From positions 591,501-655,500 of the forward strand of contig CP029329.1 in the NCBI GenBank assembly GCA_003129525.1: DNA of 64,000 nt, written 5' to 3'. Under the pieces are notes generated by a model. It saw only the letters and a program-made list of their open reading frames with translations, was not told the origin of the DNA and ran no database searches. Positions 14,681-23,074 of the stretch are shown here, one piece after another (within the stretch, counting starts at the first letter, position 1; the number at the start of each line of letters is the position of its first letter). The translations under genes and the position numbers were made by a program. This stretch comes from Clostridium beijerinckii. GTDB lineage: Bacteria; Bacillota; Clostridia; Clostridiales; Clostridiaceae.

Positions 14681-15151
14681 TTATTTTATTTCACGTATCT
14701 TATCTTGGATAAATACCTCATATAAATGTTCTGCTGTATGCTCTAATCCTGTTTCATGCATAGTTACATATTGCTTTAGCATATCATCTACAGTTATTAA
14801 ATCTATTAATTTACTACATGGTATATCATATTTATAGCTAACATAATTATAAACTTTTCCTATCCAATACAGTTTGTTTCCATAATAATATTTATCCTTA
14901 TCGCTCTTTTGGTAATCAACATTTTCTAATAAATCTCTTATTACTACTGCTCCTATTTTCCCTATCCAATAAGGATGCCCTTGCTCTACTTTTTTCCTAT
15001 GGGTTGATTTCATAAAACATTTAATCATCCAAGGTATATCAATACTCGGAAGAAGACTACTTCCATCTTGAAATGCCGATATAATTTGTTTTTCTATATC
15101 AGTAAAATAAACTTCATCATAAGTTACATATTTATTATTCCTATTATCCAA
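14681..15151 (-). CDS. Unknown partner of the DUF3990-like protein
   Basis: 156 aa, acidic to neutral, no signal peptide. I do not recognise the N-terminal part. The C-terminal YKYDIPCSKLIDLITVDDMLKQYVTMHETGLEHTAEHLYEVF weakly resembles DUF3791-type small proteins that often accompany DUF3990 genes (helical segment, then a YxxLHT-like pattern). It starts 2 nt after the stop of the DUF3990-like gene, so the two are surely translated from one mRNA. An antitoxin or immunity role is an inference from the pairing only. Confidence 0.55.
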   Translation of the reverse strand: MDNRNNKYVTYDEVYFTDIEKQIISAFQDGSSLLPSIDIPWMIKCFMKSTHRKKVEQGHPYWIGKIGAVVIRDLLENVDYQKSDKDKYYYGNKLYWIGKVYNYVSYKYDIPCSKLIDLITVDDMLKQYVTMHETGLEHTAEHLYEVFIQDKIREIK

Positions 15152-15153
15152 GA

Positions 15154-15807
15154 CTATCTCCCTCCTAATAAATCTCTTACAAAAGTTTTACCATCATTAA
15201 AACTTTTCTGTAATAATTGTCTAAAGTAAAGTCTGGCTGTTTTATCATTCATAAGATAATCATCATATAATTCATTAGCACTACACAAATCACTACATAC
15301 ATACTTAATTTCATCAAATGCTATACTGCTAATTAAAACAAATTGTCTGCCTAACTTTCCTAAGTTTAGCGCATCTGCTAAAACTTCTAATGCTAATTGA
15401 TTAGATAAAAAACTTTCAGCTATCTGAAAATAACTATCATCTGCTCTATATCCGGTAATTATATCATAATTTTTTACATCTATCTTTAAGTATTTCTTAA
15501 TAAACTTTCTTCTAATAAATTCAACATCATCATCTAGATTATTAGGAATTCTATTATTCAATAATATAGCCATCCATAACAAAATATCATCTTTATCTAA
15601 ATTTAATATATTTAATCCCTCTATATCTATTTCATATTTATTATTATATCCATCTTCTCCTTTGTTTACTGACCAAAGACTACCTGCCCTATTATCATCT
15701 ATACAATAAAATCCTATACCATAATCATTATTTATTTTGCCATATCCATATACAGGTACTTTAACAATATCAGTACTGCCATGATAAACAGTTTTTATAT
15801 TACTCAT
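15154..15807 (-). CDS. DUF3990-like protein (putative ADP-ribosyltransferase fold)
   Basis: 217 aa. TVYHGSTDIVKVPVYG, NDYGIGFYCIDD and a following basic/hydrophobic region match the DUF3990 signature, which has been related to the diphtheria-toxin-like ADP-ribosyltransferase fold (His of YHGS, aromatic GxGFY strand). The rest is helical and ends KTFVRDLLGG. It is the first gene of a tight two-gene unit with the 156-aa protein. A toxin-antitoxin-like role is plausible but untested. Local codon use resembles the neighbours. Confidence 0.6.
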   Translation of the reverse strand: MSNIKTVYHGSTDIVKVPVYGYGKINNDYGIGFYCIDDNRAGSLWSVNKGEDGYNNKYEIDIEGLNILNLDKDDILLWMAILLNNRIPNNLDDDVEFIRRKFIKKYLKIDVKNYDIITGYRADDSYFQIAESFLSNQLALEVLADALNLGKLGRQFVLISSIAFDEIKYVCSDLCSANELYDDYLMNDKTARLYFRQLLQKSFNDGKTFVRDLLGGR

Positions 15808-15950
15808 TTACCTCAATCACCATATCTTTCATTAATAACTTTAATTCATATTGAATTGCTAAAGTTGTTATTAGAATTCATATACTTACGTTCCTATAAT
15901 ATTAACTTCATATTAATATTATATCCCATAAGCTATCTGCTTAAAACAAA

Positions 15951-15986
15951 AACAGATAAGATTTTAATTAATTCATCTTACCTGTT
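15951..15986. terminator. AACAGATAAGAT hairpin
   Basis: AACAGATAAGAT pairs with ATCTTACCTGTT. It lies upstream of the DUF3990-like gene and downstream (minus strand) of the RAYT relic, so it may have ended transcription of the latter. Confidence 0.5.
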
Positions 15987-16019
15987 ATCTTTATTTCTAT
16001 ATTATTTTAAACTTCTACC

Positions 16020-16250
16020 TGGTAATTTTTATTTTCCCCGGGGTACTTCCAACGTGCGAAGGGCTGAGGTTGCTTTTGTTGGTATATCTGTCATTTTTGC
16101 TTTTACTGGATTCAAACGAACACACCTGCTATTTTCTGACATTTATTTATCATCCTCAATAAGTTCTGAATGATATCTATCTTGAAATAAATGACCAATA
16201 TAATTGTATTTCTTATTACTGTTTTGTTCCATTCGCTTTAATCAAAACAA
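16020..16250 (-). pseudogene. RAYT/IS200-like transposase fragment (central part)
   Basis: The minus strand reads YNYIGHLFQDRYHSELIEDD, a stop, then in another frame LNPVKAKMTDIP. GHLFQxRYxSxLxExD and HxNPVKA are hallmark segments of REP-associated tyrosine (Y1) transposases. It is frame-broken and flanked by a GC-richer repeat (CCCCGGGGTACTTCC ... TGAGGTTGC). Confidence 0.65.
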
Positions 16251-16302
16251 TGGATATATATTTTTAGAAATATCTCTTTGATATACAATATTTAAAAAAG
16301 AA

Positions 16303-16339
16303 AAACACCTTACTAAACATTTAATTATAGTAAAGTGTT
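16303..16339. terminator. AACACCTTACT hairpin between RAYT fragments
   Basis: AACACCTTACT pairs with AGTAAAGTGTT. It resembles the terminator after sigma gene 2 and lies between the two RAYT fragments. Confidence 0.45.
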
Positions 16340-16456
16340 TGTACCTGGAAACTTTTGTTTTCCCTGGGGTGCTTCCGAGCTCCGTGCGAGTGAGGTTGCT
16401 AATATGATAAATAGCTCCCTTATACCATGTGATTTTTGCTGTTGGCATCATTATTT
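16340..16456 (-). pseudogene. RAYT/IS200-like transposase fragment (N-terminal)
   Basis: The minus strand reads MMPTAKITWYKGAIYHISN, the usual start of RAYT transposases, then runs into the GC-richer repeat also seen at 16020-16070 (CCTGGGGTGCTTCC, GTGAGGTTGC). The rest of the gene is missing here. Confidence 0.6.
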
Positions 16457-16514
16457 CTCCCTATAATTTTTCATTATCTGAAGTATAGACATAAATATTT
16501 TATTTAAACAGAAA

Positions 16515-16543
16515 ACAGATAAGATCTTTATTATCTTATCTGT
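16515..16543. terminator. ACAGATAAGAT hairpin
   Basis: ACAGATAAGAT and ATCTTATCTGT are perfectly complementary around a CTTTATT loop. It lies downstream (minus strand) of the GalU relic. Confidence 0.5.
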
Positions 16544-16587
16544 CTTATCTAATTATATATTAATTTAAAACTTGTACCTGGAAAATT

Positions 16588-16890
16588 TTAGACCTTTGAG
16601 GTTGTTGAGGGGAATGAAATGACCCTCTTGCTATTAGAAGGGGCATCTTCAACAGATGGCTTTTCAACTAATCCTTTTACTTTGCAAACTCTATCATATA
16701 TTTGTATTCCATCAACTATACCATACTTAGATACATCTTCTTTTGCTACTATTTGCACTCCTAATATAGTCGTTTTATATTCATTATAACAATCAATAAG
16801 TTGTTTTAAGCAGGGTGTTTCGTCTGTAATTTTTTCAGAAAATTTGATACTATTATTAATAATTTGTATTTGATGATATAATTGATTATA
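16588..16890 (-). pseudogene. galU fragment (UTP-glucose-1-phosphate uridylyltransferase)
   Basis: An open minus-strand frame reads TPCLKQLIDCYNEYKTTILG, VAKEDVSKYGIVDG, VKGLVEKPSVEDAPSN, the central portion of bacterial GalU. Both ends, including the N-terminal nucleotide-binding loop, are missing. Likely carried in as a scrap next to the polysaccharide locus. Confidence 0.75.
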
Positions 16891-16912
16891 TCATTAAAAT
16901 AGGAGGCTTTAT

Positions 16913-18007
16913 ATGTATACTACTGAAAATACTTTCAAATTTGATAAAAATACTACTACTCTGTTAAAAGGAATCGCAATAATACTAATGATTATACATC
17001 ATTTCTTTGGCTTTCCCAAATGGATAATAGCTCCAAATTGCTATATTCCTATAGGCTTGACTATTAACAATCTCCCCCTTGAACAAGTTATTGCCACCTT
17101 CAACAAAATATGTGTGGGTTTATTTTTATTTGTAACTGGGTATGGCATGTTTTTCTCATATAATAAGAATAATTATTATAGAAAAAGTTTTAAAAAATTA
17201 ATTAAATTTTTATCAAACTATTGGATTATTATGATCCTACTTTTTATTCCAATTAAAATATATTTAGGTAAATTCAATTTTAATTTGAAGGATATTTTCC
17301 TAAATATGTTCGCTTATAAGACATCATATATTACTTTTGCATGGTATGTTAGATTTTATATTGAAATTATAATATTTTTCCCATTATTAAAAAAATTAAT
17401 AAAGAATAACTGCTATTATTCTATTTTTATCTCAATTATTCCATTTAACATTATTAACTATCTTATTATAAAACAAGGATATAGCTCGCTAATTCCAATT
17501 AATTTTGTATATGAATTTTTCTATTGGGTACCTATTCTAATGTTAGGATATATTTTTGCTAAGTTTAACATTTTTCAATACATAAAACATAAATTTATTC
17601 ATTTGGACTTAGATAATATTTATATATATTTTTTTCTTTGTCTTTTAATATTTGCTTTCCGAACAAAATTCAAATTAATTTCCGGAACTAATATAGATAT
17701 ACTTTGTGTACCTTTCTTTATATTCTCTATAATTAATATAACATCCATTATTAATTATAGTGTAGTAAACAGAACCCTAATATTACTAGGAAAACATTCA
17801 TTAAATATATGGTTTTTACATAATATATTCTTTATTGGAAATTCTAAAATACAATCTATTGCCTATTATCCTAAGCTACCTATTTTAATTATAATTTGGG
17901 TATTTGTTTTGGTTCTACCACTTTCTTATATAATAAATTCTATATTAATTCAACTTGAAAATTTATTTATTAAAATCGTAAGCGTAAAAAAATTAACGGA
18001 TAGATAA
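16913..18007 (+). CDS. Acyltransferase-3 family membrane protein, 3' end rewritten by IS66
   Basis: 364 aa, about ten membrane helices. The N-terminal TTLLKGIAIILMIIHHFFGF carries the conserved basic-plus-His segment of acyltransferase-3 enzymes, which O-acetylate sugars; VGLFLFVTGYGMFF follows. GGAGGC precedes the ATG. The first IS66 begins at 17978 inside the last codons, so the final nine residues (VSVKKLTDR) and the stop are IS-encoded. The paralogous C-terminus at 20572 ends ENLFMKIN. Only about five native residues are likely lost, so activity may persist. Probably acetylates the surface polymer built by the neighbouring cluster. Confidence 0.82.
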   Translation: MYTTENTFKFDKNTTTLLKGIAIILMIIHHFFGFPKWIIAPNCYIPIGLTINNLPLEQVIATFNKICVGLFLFVTGYGMFFSYNKNNYYRKSFKKLIKFLSNYWIIMILLFIPIKIYLGKFNFNLKDIFLNMFAYKTSYITFAWYVRFYIEIIIFFPLLKKLIKNNCYYSIFISIIPFNIINYLIIKQGYSSLIPINFVYEFFYWVPILMLGYIFAKFNIFQYIKHKFIHLDLDNIYIYFFLCLLIFAFRTKFKLISGTNIDILCVPFFIFSIINITSIINYSVVNRTLILLGKHSLNIWFLHNIFFIGNSKIQSIAYYPKLPILIIIWVFVLVLPLSYIINSILIQLENLFIKIVSVKKLTDR

Positions 18008-18063
18008 ATATAAACCTTAATTGTTAAAATTAACATAGATTTTAGCAATGGAGGTTTACTTAT

Positions 18064-18387
18064 ATGAACAATAATGAAAATATAAATTGGAGAGAAATTG
18101 TTGCAGCGTTTTCTTCTTACGAAGGAACGTTAGGAAAATTCTGCAATGCAAATCAAATTACTAAAAGTCAATTTTATTACTATAAAAAGAAATTTAAGGA
18201 TGAAGATAATAATTTACAGTTTCATGCAATTTCCATGAGAGAAGAAAGAGTAACAACTGAAATCACAGTAGTTCCAACTGATAGACCTAATATAATAATA
18301 GAAATAGGAGCAGCTAAAATATATGTACCGGCTAATGAAATAGCTGTTTTGAGTAATCTACTTAAGGATTTGATTACAAATGTTTAA
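18064..18387 (+). CDS. tnpA: IS66 accessory protein TnpA, copy 1
   Basis: 107 aa. The N-terminal WREIVAAFSSYEGTLGKFC and QITKSQFYYYKKKF form a helix-turn-helix-like module of IS66 OrfA proteins. Identical in sequence to the copy at 22309-22632. GGAGGTTT precedes the ATG and the stop overlaps tnpB by 8 nt. DNA-binding accessory protein for transposition. Confidence 0.85.
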   Translation: MNNNENINWREIVAAFSSYEGTLGKFCNANQITKSQFYYYKKKFKDEDNNLQFHAISMREERVTTEITVVPTDRPNIIIEIGAAKIYVPANEIAVLSNLLKDLITNV

Positions 18388-18730
18388 TCTTAATAAAGTT
18401 AATACAGTTTATCTTGCATGTGGAATAACAGATTTGAGAAAAAGTATTGATGGACTAGTAGTGATTGTGCAAACGCAGCTAAAGTTAGATCCGTTTGAAA
18501 AAGTCTTGTTTGTTTTTTTCAATAGGCAAATGAATAGAATTAAGATACTTCACTTTGATGAAGGATTCTAGTTGTACTATTTCCGACTTGAAAATAGTAA
18601 ATTAAAATGGCCGATGACTCCAGACGAAGCTCTTAAAATCAACAAAGAGTAATTGAAATGGTTGCTTATGGGATATGAAGTTAGAATTAAGTCTAAATTT
18701 AAGCCAATTGAAGTAAGAAATAGCTTTTAA
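18380..18730 (+). pseudogene. tnpB: IS66 tnpB, copy 1, with two nonsense mutations
   Basis: Compared with the intact 116-aa copy at 22625-22975, the Trp codon after FDEGF is TAG, and a Glu codon in INKEELKW is TAA. It encodes the IS66 Orf2 signature ACGITDLRKSIDGL before the first stop. The product would be cut to 63 aa. Confidence 0.9.
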
Positions 18731-18829
18731 AACAAATATTGCTGTAAACCCTTAATTTTGAACTTTTACAAGTTTCGGAATTGAGGGTTTTGTGGTAATA
18801 TGTCCCTATATTTATTGCGAGATATAGGG

Positions 18830-20440
18830 ATGGATATTTTAAATTTAGAAGATCAACTTGATGAAAAAACAAAATTATTGATTTATAAAATGGAAAAAGA
18901 CATTGAATCAAAAGATAAGGAAATTGATGATTTAAAAAAGGAATTGGCTTTTCTTAAAGGACAGATTCTTAATAAAAACAGAAATATTTTTGGACAATCT
19001 AGTGAACAAGTTGATTCAAGACAGCTCTCACTTTTTAATGATGCTGAAAAAAACAGTGATCTTAAAATAGATGAGCCTACTATTGAAGAAATTACATATA
19101 CAAGAAAAAAATCATCTTCTCATTTAGGAAAGAAAGATAATTTATCCGGCCTAGCTAGAGTTACAATTGAACACAAACTTGATGAATCCGAAGCAGTTTG
19201 CGATAAATGTGGAAATAATTTAGTAGTAATAGGAAAAAAATCAAAAGAAATTTTAAAATATAAACCAGCAGAACTTTACATAGAAGAACATATTTCATAT
19301 ACATATGCTTGCAAAAATTGCGAAGCGGATGCTGATAAATCCAATATAATTTCTGCAAAAATGCCAAATACTTTCTTATATAAGAGTATGGCTTCAAATG
19401 AATTATTAGCTCATTTTGTGAGCATGAAATATCAATATGCAATGCCATTATATAGAATGGAATCATATTTTAAGATGATGGATGTTAATCTTTCAAGGCA
19501 GACATTATCTAACTGTATAATAAGTTGTGCAAATGAACTTCAGCCTGTTTTTGATTATATGAAAGATGAACTCTTAAGAAGAAATTATATCCATGCTGAT
19601 GAAACCTATGTAAAGGTTATTGAAGAAAACGAAAAAGACTCCAACTCAAAAAGGTTCATGTGGCTATATCGCTCCGGAGGCATAGAGAATCAGATAATTT
19701 TATATGATTATCTGAAAACAAGATCCGGCACTTGTGCTGAAGAATTTCTTGAAGGTTTCTCGGGATATCTTCAAACAGATGGATATGATGGCTATAATAA
19801 AGTTAAGAATATAAAAAGACTATACTGTATGGCCTATATTCGAGGAAAATTCTTTGATATAATATCAACATTAAACCCTGAAGCTCTAAAGCAGTCTCAC
19901 GCATTAGAAGGGTTTAATTATTGTGAGCAACTTTATGAAGTTGAAAAGGATTTAAGGGAACAATATATAGGCTGTGATGATTATTATGGTGATCGACATA
20001 CAATAATGCTTAAGAAATCTGCCCCTATTTTTAATAAATTTAAAGAATATGTAGATACTGAAATTGTTAATGCCCTTCCTAAAAGTCCATTAGGCAAAGC
20101 ACTCGCATATGCTCAAAAATTGTTACCAAATATGAAAACTTTCTTGACAGATGGATGCCTTGAAATTGATAATAATGCAGCTGAAAGAGCTATAAAGCCA
20201 TTTGTAATTGGCAGAAAAAACTGGATGTTTTCCAAGACAGTAAAAGGCGCAAAATCAAGTGCAGTGCTTTATAGTATTACTGAGACGGCTAAAGCTAATG
20301 GCTTAGCAGTGGAAAAGTATTTAGTATATTTATTTGAAATGTTTGCAAATTCAGAAGTTAAGGAAAGGGACATACTAGAAAAATGTATGCCATGGTCTGA
20401 AGGCATTCCAGATGAACTGCGCATTAAGACTACCAAATAA
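18830..20440 (+). CDS. tnpC: IS66 transposase TnpC, copy 1 (probably inactive)
   Basis: 536 aa from ATG 18830. It has an N-terminal coiled-coil, a CDKCG...CKNC zinc-binding region, and DDE segments HADETYVKV, QTDGYDGYNKV and DNNAAERAIKPF. Relative to copy 2 it has W to C in LSNWIISC and H to Y plus R to G in the conserved CMAHIRRKF block (here CMAYIRGKF), which likely impair activity. The DDE residues themselves are retained. Confidence 0.85.
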   Translation: MDILNLEDQLDEKTKLLIYKMEKDIESKDKEIDDLKKELAFLKGQILNKNRNIFGQSSEQVDSRQLSLFNDAEKNSDLKIDEPTIEEITYTRKKSSSHLGKKDNLSGLARVTIEHKLDESEAVCDKCGNNLVVIGKKSKEILKYKPAELYIEEHISYTYACKNCEADADKSNIISAKMPNTFLYKSMASNELLAHFVSMKYQYAMPLYRMESYFKMMDVNLSRQTLSNCIISCANELQPVFDYMKDELLRRNYIHADETYVKVIEENEKDSNSKRFMWLYRSGGIENQIILYDYLKTRSGTCAEEFLEGFSGYLQTDGYDGYNKVKNIKRLYCMAYIRGKFFDIISTLNPEALKQSHALEGFNYCEQLYEVEKDLREQYIGCDDYYGDRHTIMLKKSAPIFNKFKEYVDTEIVNALPKSPLGKALAYAQKLLPNMKTFLTDGCLEIDNNAAERAIKPFVIGRKNWMFSKTVKGAKSSAVLYSITETAKANGLAVEKYLVYLFEMFANSEVKERDILEKCMPWSEGIPDELRIKTTK

Positions 20441-20461
20441 TTATTTCTATATAAAATTATA

Positions 20462-20492
20462 CCCAACAGAGAATATAAGTTTTTCTGTTGGG
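20462..20492 (+). terminator. IS66 internal terminator, copy 1
   Basis: CCCAACAGA pairs with TCTGTTGGG, followed by TTTATTTT, just after tnpC. Confidence 0.75.
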
Positions 20493-20571
20493 TTTATTTT
20501 ATCACTTAAATTATGCTACCGCTACGCGTCGATTCCTTGACGCTTACTTTACAACATATATAGTTTAGTAT

Positions 20572-21116
20572 TTAATTTATTTTCATAAATAAATTTTCAA
20601 GTTGAATTAATATAGAATTTACTATATAGGGAAGTGGTAAAACCAAAATAAATACCCACATTATAATTAAAATAGGTAGTTTCGGATAATAGGCTATAGA
20701 TTGTATTTTAGAATTTCCAACAAAAAATATATTATGTAAAAACCATACTTAACTCATAACAACTGGTAATAATTTAGGCTCTGTAACTCTTTCATAAAAG
20801 AATTGATTTAAAAAATTTAATGCTGAAACTTCATTTCTACTAAATAGTAATACAATAAGAGTATATATTACTAAAAATAAAAAATATTTTTCCTGAATTT
20901 TTAAAATACCTTTAATATTTTTTATACTCGAATTAACATGTGAAAAACTCCATCCTGCAAAAAAAAAAAGAATGGAACATCTATCAATAATGTTATACTG
21001 CGAATAATAGTAGGTACGTATGAACTTCCAGACCAAAAAGCAGTATGTATTATAATAATATTAATTGCAGCTGACTCTCTTAAAAAATTAATATAATAAT
21101 CACGTTTTAGACTCAT
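20572..21116 (-). pseudogene. Chimeric acyltransferase-3 pseudogene
   Basis: The N-terminal part (MSLKRDYYINFLRESAAINI, then HTAFWSGSSYVPTIIRS) is an O-acetyltransferase of a different subtype from 16913-18007. It is frameshifted at an 11-12 nt A run near 20959-20970 after FFFF. After LLPVVMS and a stop, the sequence switches to VWFLHNIFFVGNSKIQSIAYYP ... ENLFMKIN, a near copy of the C-terminus of the acyltransferase at 16913-18007. Most of the middle is missing. It was probably the last gene of the polysaccharide operon before IS66 rearrangement. Confidence 0.78.
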
Positions 21117-21154
21117 CTGTATTCTACTTAAAGTAATATTTTTATTCTAACAAT

Positions 21155-22120
21155 CTAATCTCTCTTTCTAAATGTAAATACTTTCATAAGAATAAACGTG
21201 ATTGGTACACCAATAACTGCCGCTAAAGCAAATACAATGAGTTTATTCCATGTAAATATATTATAAAATAAAAATACCATTATATTTTGTATAATAAAAT
21301 TAGGAATATAAGATATGAAAAATTTTATGAACTTATTAAAGCTCAACTGTTCCTCGAAGACAAAACTGCTATTTAAAATATATGATATAAGCATTGAGGA
21401 CAAATATCCAATTATAAATGAAATATTAACATCTAAAAATATTGAATAAATACTTGAAAATAAAATCCCAGTTATAGTATTAATGCAACCTATAAATAAA
21501 AATTTAATAAATTGCTTAGTTAAAAGTATTGTTTTAATCTTTTTTAGCTTACTAGGATTATATTTACCCCACTCAATTATCTTTGTTTGACTAACTATAT
21601 ATGATTTTTTAGCTATTTTCGAGAGAGGCTCATCCGACAAAGAGTCAGAGTAAAACGATTCTATCTTTACGTTAGGAAACTGTTTTTTTAGTTCAATCAC
21701 CTTTTCTTCACCATAACAATTTTCAGCCTCACATATTCCCGTATACTTGTTTACTTTAGAAGCTATTAATTTTTCTATCCCAATCTTTTTGCATATTGGT
21801 TTTAATAAAAATTCAGGAGAGGCAGAAATAACTAAATCTGAATCTCTCTTATTAAATAAATACCATTCTTTAATTTTAAATTGCTTTTCATTCCAAAAAA
21901 CATTAATCATGTGATCGATATTATCTAAGCCTTTTAGAAAAGAATAAAACTTTTCTTTAAATTGTAATTTTGTATAGTTTCCAAATATATATCTTATAAA
22001 TCCATAGATTTGAATTGGAAAATATTTAAGTAGTGATGGTTTTCTCTTTAGTGAAAATAAATAAAAGTCTATTGTACTGTCCCCATCATAAATAGTTTTA
22101 TCAAAATCATAAACATTCAT
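21155..22120 (-). CDS. HAD-IB phosphatase fused to a GtrA-like membrane domain
   Basis: 321 aa. Residues 1 to about 195 are a HAD-IB phosphatase: DFDKTIYDGD (nucleophile and acid Asp), SASPEFL (motif II), YSDSLSDEPL (motif IV). Residues about 205-321 are a four-helix GtrA-like domain (IKFLFIGCINTITGILFSS ... FVFEE ... FILMKVFTF). In actinobacteria a separate phosphatase and GtrA (Rv3789-like) act with the UbiA enzyme in making and flipping decaprenyl-phosphate pentose. Here both are fused, directly downstream of a UbiA of that subtype. GGGGGAAAG precedes the ATG. Substrate inferred from context. Confidence 0.82.
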   Translation of the reverse strand: MNVYDFDKTIYDGDSTIDFYLFSLKRKPSLLKYFPIQIYGFIRYIFGNYTKLQFKEKFYSFLKGLDNIDHMINVFWNEKQFKIKEWYLFNKRDSDLVISASPEFLLKPICKKIGIEKLIASKVNKYTGICEAENCYGEEKVIELKKQFPNVKIESFYSDSLSDEPLSKIAKKSYIVSQTKIIEWGKYNPSKLKKIKTILLTKQFIKFLFIGCINTITGILFSSIYSIFLDVNISFIIGYLSSMLISYILNSSFVFEEQLSFNKFIKFFISYIPNFIIQNIMVFLFYNIFTWNKLIVFALAAVIGVPITFILMKVFTFRKRD

Positions 22121-22308
22121 TTTTTCTTTCCCCCATTAATTTTTATATAGTTAATCTATAAAAATTAAATTATATGTATATTATTAATAATGTGATAATC
22201 ATGTATACAAATACCATTCCTAGTAAGCGTAAAAAAATTAACGGATAGATAAATATAAACCTTCATTGTTAAAATTAACATAGATTTTAGCAATGGAGGT
22301 TTATTTAT

Positions 22309-22632
22309 ATGAACAATAATGAAAATATAAATTGGAGAGAAATTGTTGCAGCGTTTTCTTCTTACGAAGGAACGTTAGGAAAATTCTGCAATGCAAATCA
22401 AATTACTAAAAGTCAATTTTATTACTATAAAAAGAAATTTAAGGATGAAGATAATAATTTACAGTTTCATGCAATTTCCATGAGAGAAGAAAGAGTAACA
22501 ACTGAAATCACAGTGGTTCCAACTGATAGACCTAATATAATAATAGAAATAGGAGCAGCTAAAATATATGTACCGGCTAATGAAATAGCTGTTTTGAGTA
22601 ATCTACTTAAGGATTTGATTACAAATGTTTAA
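22309..22632 (+). CDS. tnpA: IS66 accessory protein TnpA, copy 2
   Basis: 107 aa, same protein as 18064-18387 (the genes differ by a silent change). Helix-turn-helix-like N-terminus; GGAGGTTT before the ATG; 8-nt overlap with tnpB suggests translational coupling. Confidence 0.87.
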   Translation: MNNNENINWREIVAAFSSYEGTLGKFCNANQITKSQFYYYKKKFKDEDNNLQFHAISMREERVTTEITVVPTDRPNIIIEIGAAKIYVPANEIAVLSNLLKDLITNV

Positions 22633-22975
22633 TCTTAATAAAGTTAATACAGTTTATCTTGCATGTGGAATAACAGATTTGAGAAAAAGTATTGATGGAC
22701 TAGTAGTGATTGTGCAAACGCAGCTAAAGTTAGATCCGTTTGAAAAAGTCTTGTTTGTTTTTTGCAATAGGCAAATGAATAGAATTAAGATACTTCACTT
22801 TGATGAAGGATTCTGGTTGTACTATTTCCGACTTGAAAATAGTAAATTAAAATGGCCGATGACTCCAGACGAAGCTCTTAAAATCAACAAAGAGGAATTG
22901 AAATGGTTGCTTATGGGATATGAAGTTAGAACTAAGTCTAAATTTAAGCCAATTGAAGTAAGAAATAGCTTTTAA
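22625..22975 (+). CDS. tnpB: IS66 Orf2-like protein TnpB, copy 2
   Basis: 116 aa, full length for the family. ACGITDLRKSIDGLVVIV, KVLFVFCNRQMNRIKILHFD and FWLYYFRLE match IS66 Orf2. It overlaps tnpA and precedes tnpC by about 100 bp. Required with TnpC for transposition in studied IS66 elements. Intact, unlike the copy at 18380. Confidence 0.9.
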   Translation: MFNLNKVNTVYLACGITDLRKSIDGLVVIVQTQLKLDPFEKVLFVFCNRQMNRIKILHFDEGFWLYYFRLENSKLKWPMTPDEALKINKEELKWLLMGYEVRTKSKFKPIEVRNSF

Positions 22976-23074
22976 AACAAATATTGCTGTAAACCCTTAA
23001 TTTTGAACTTTTACAAGTTTCGGAATTGAGGGTTTTGTGGTAATATATCCCTATATTTATTGTGAGGTATAAGG

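Larger units (their letters stand above)
17978..20547 (+). mobile_element. IS66-family insertion sequence, copy 1 (decayed)
   Basis: 2570 bp, beginning GTAAGCGTAAAAAAATT and ending GACGCTTAC, the IS66-type terminal inverted repeat. It carries tnpA, a tnpB with two nonsense mutations, and a tnpC with substitutions at conserved positions. The flanking 8-mers (TTAAAATC and TTTACAAC) do not match, unlike copy 2, so the flanks were rearranged after insertion. Confidence 0.9.

Noticed and set aside
20749..21036. Independent 95-aa membrane protein
   Set aside because: It is the frameshifted second part of the acyltransferase pseudogene at 20572-21116.
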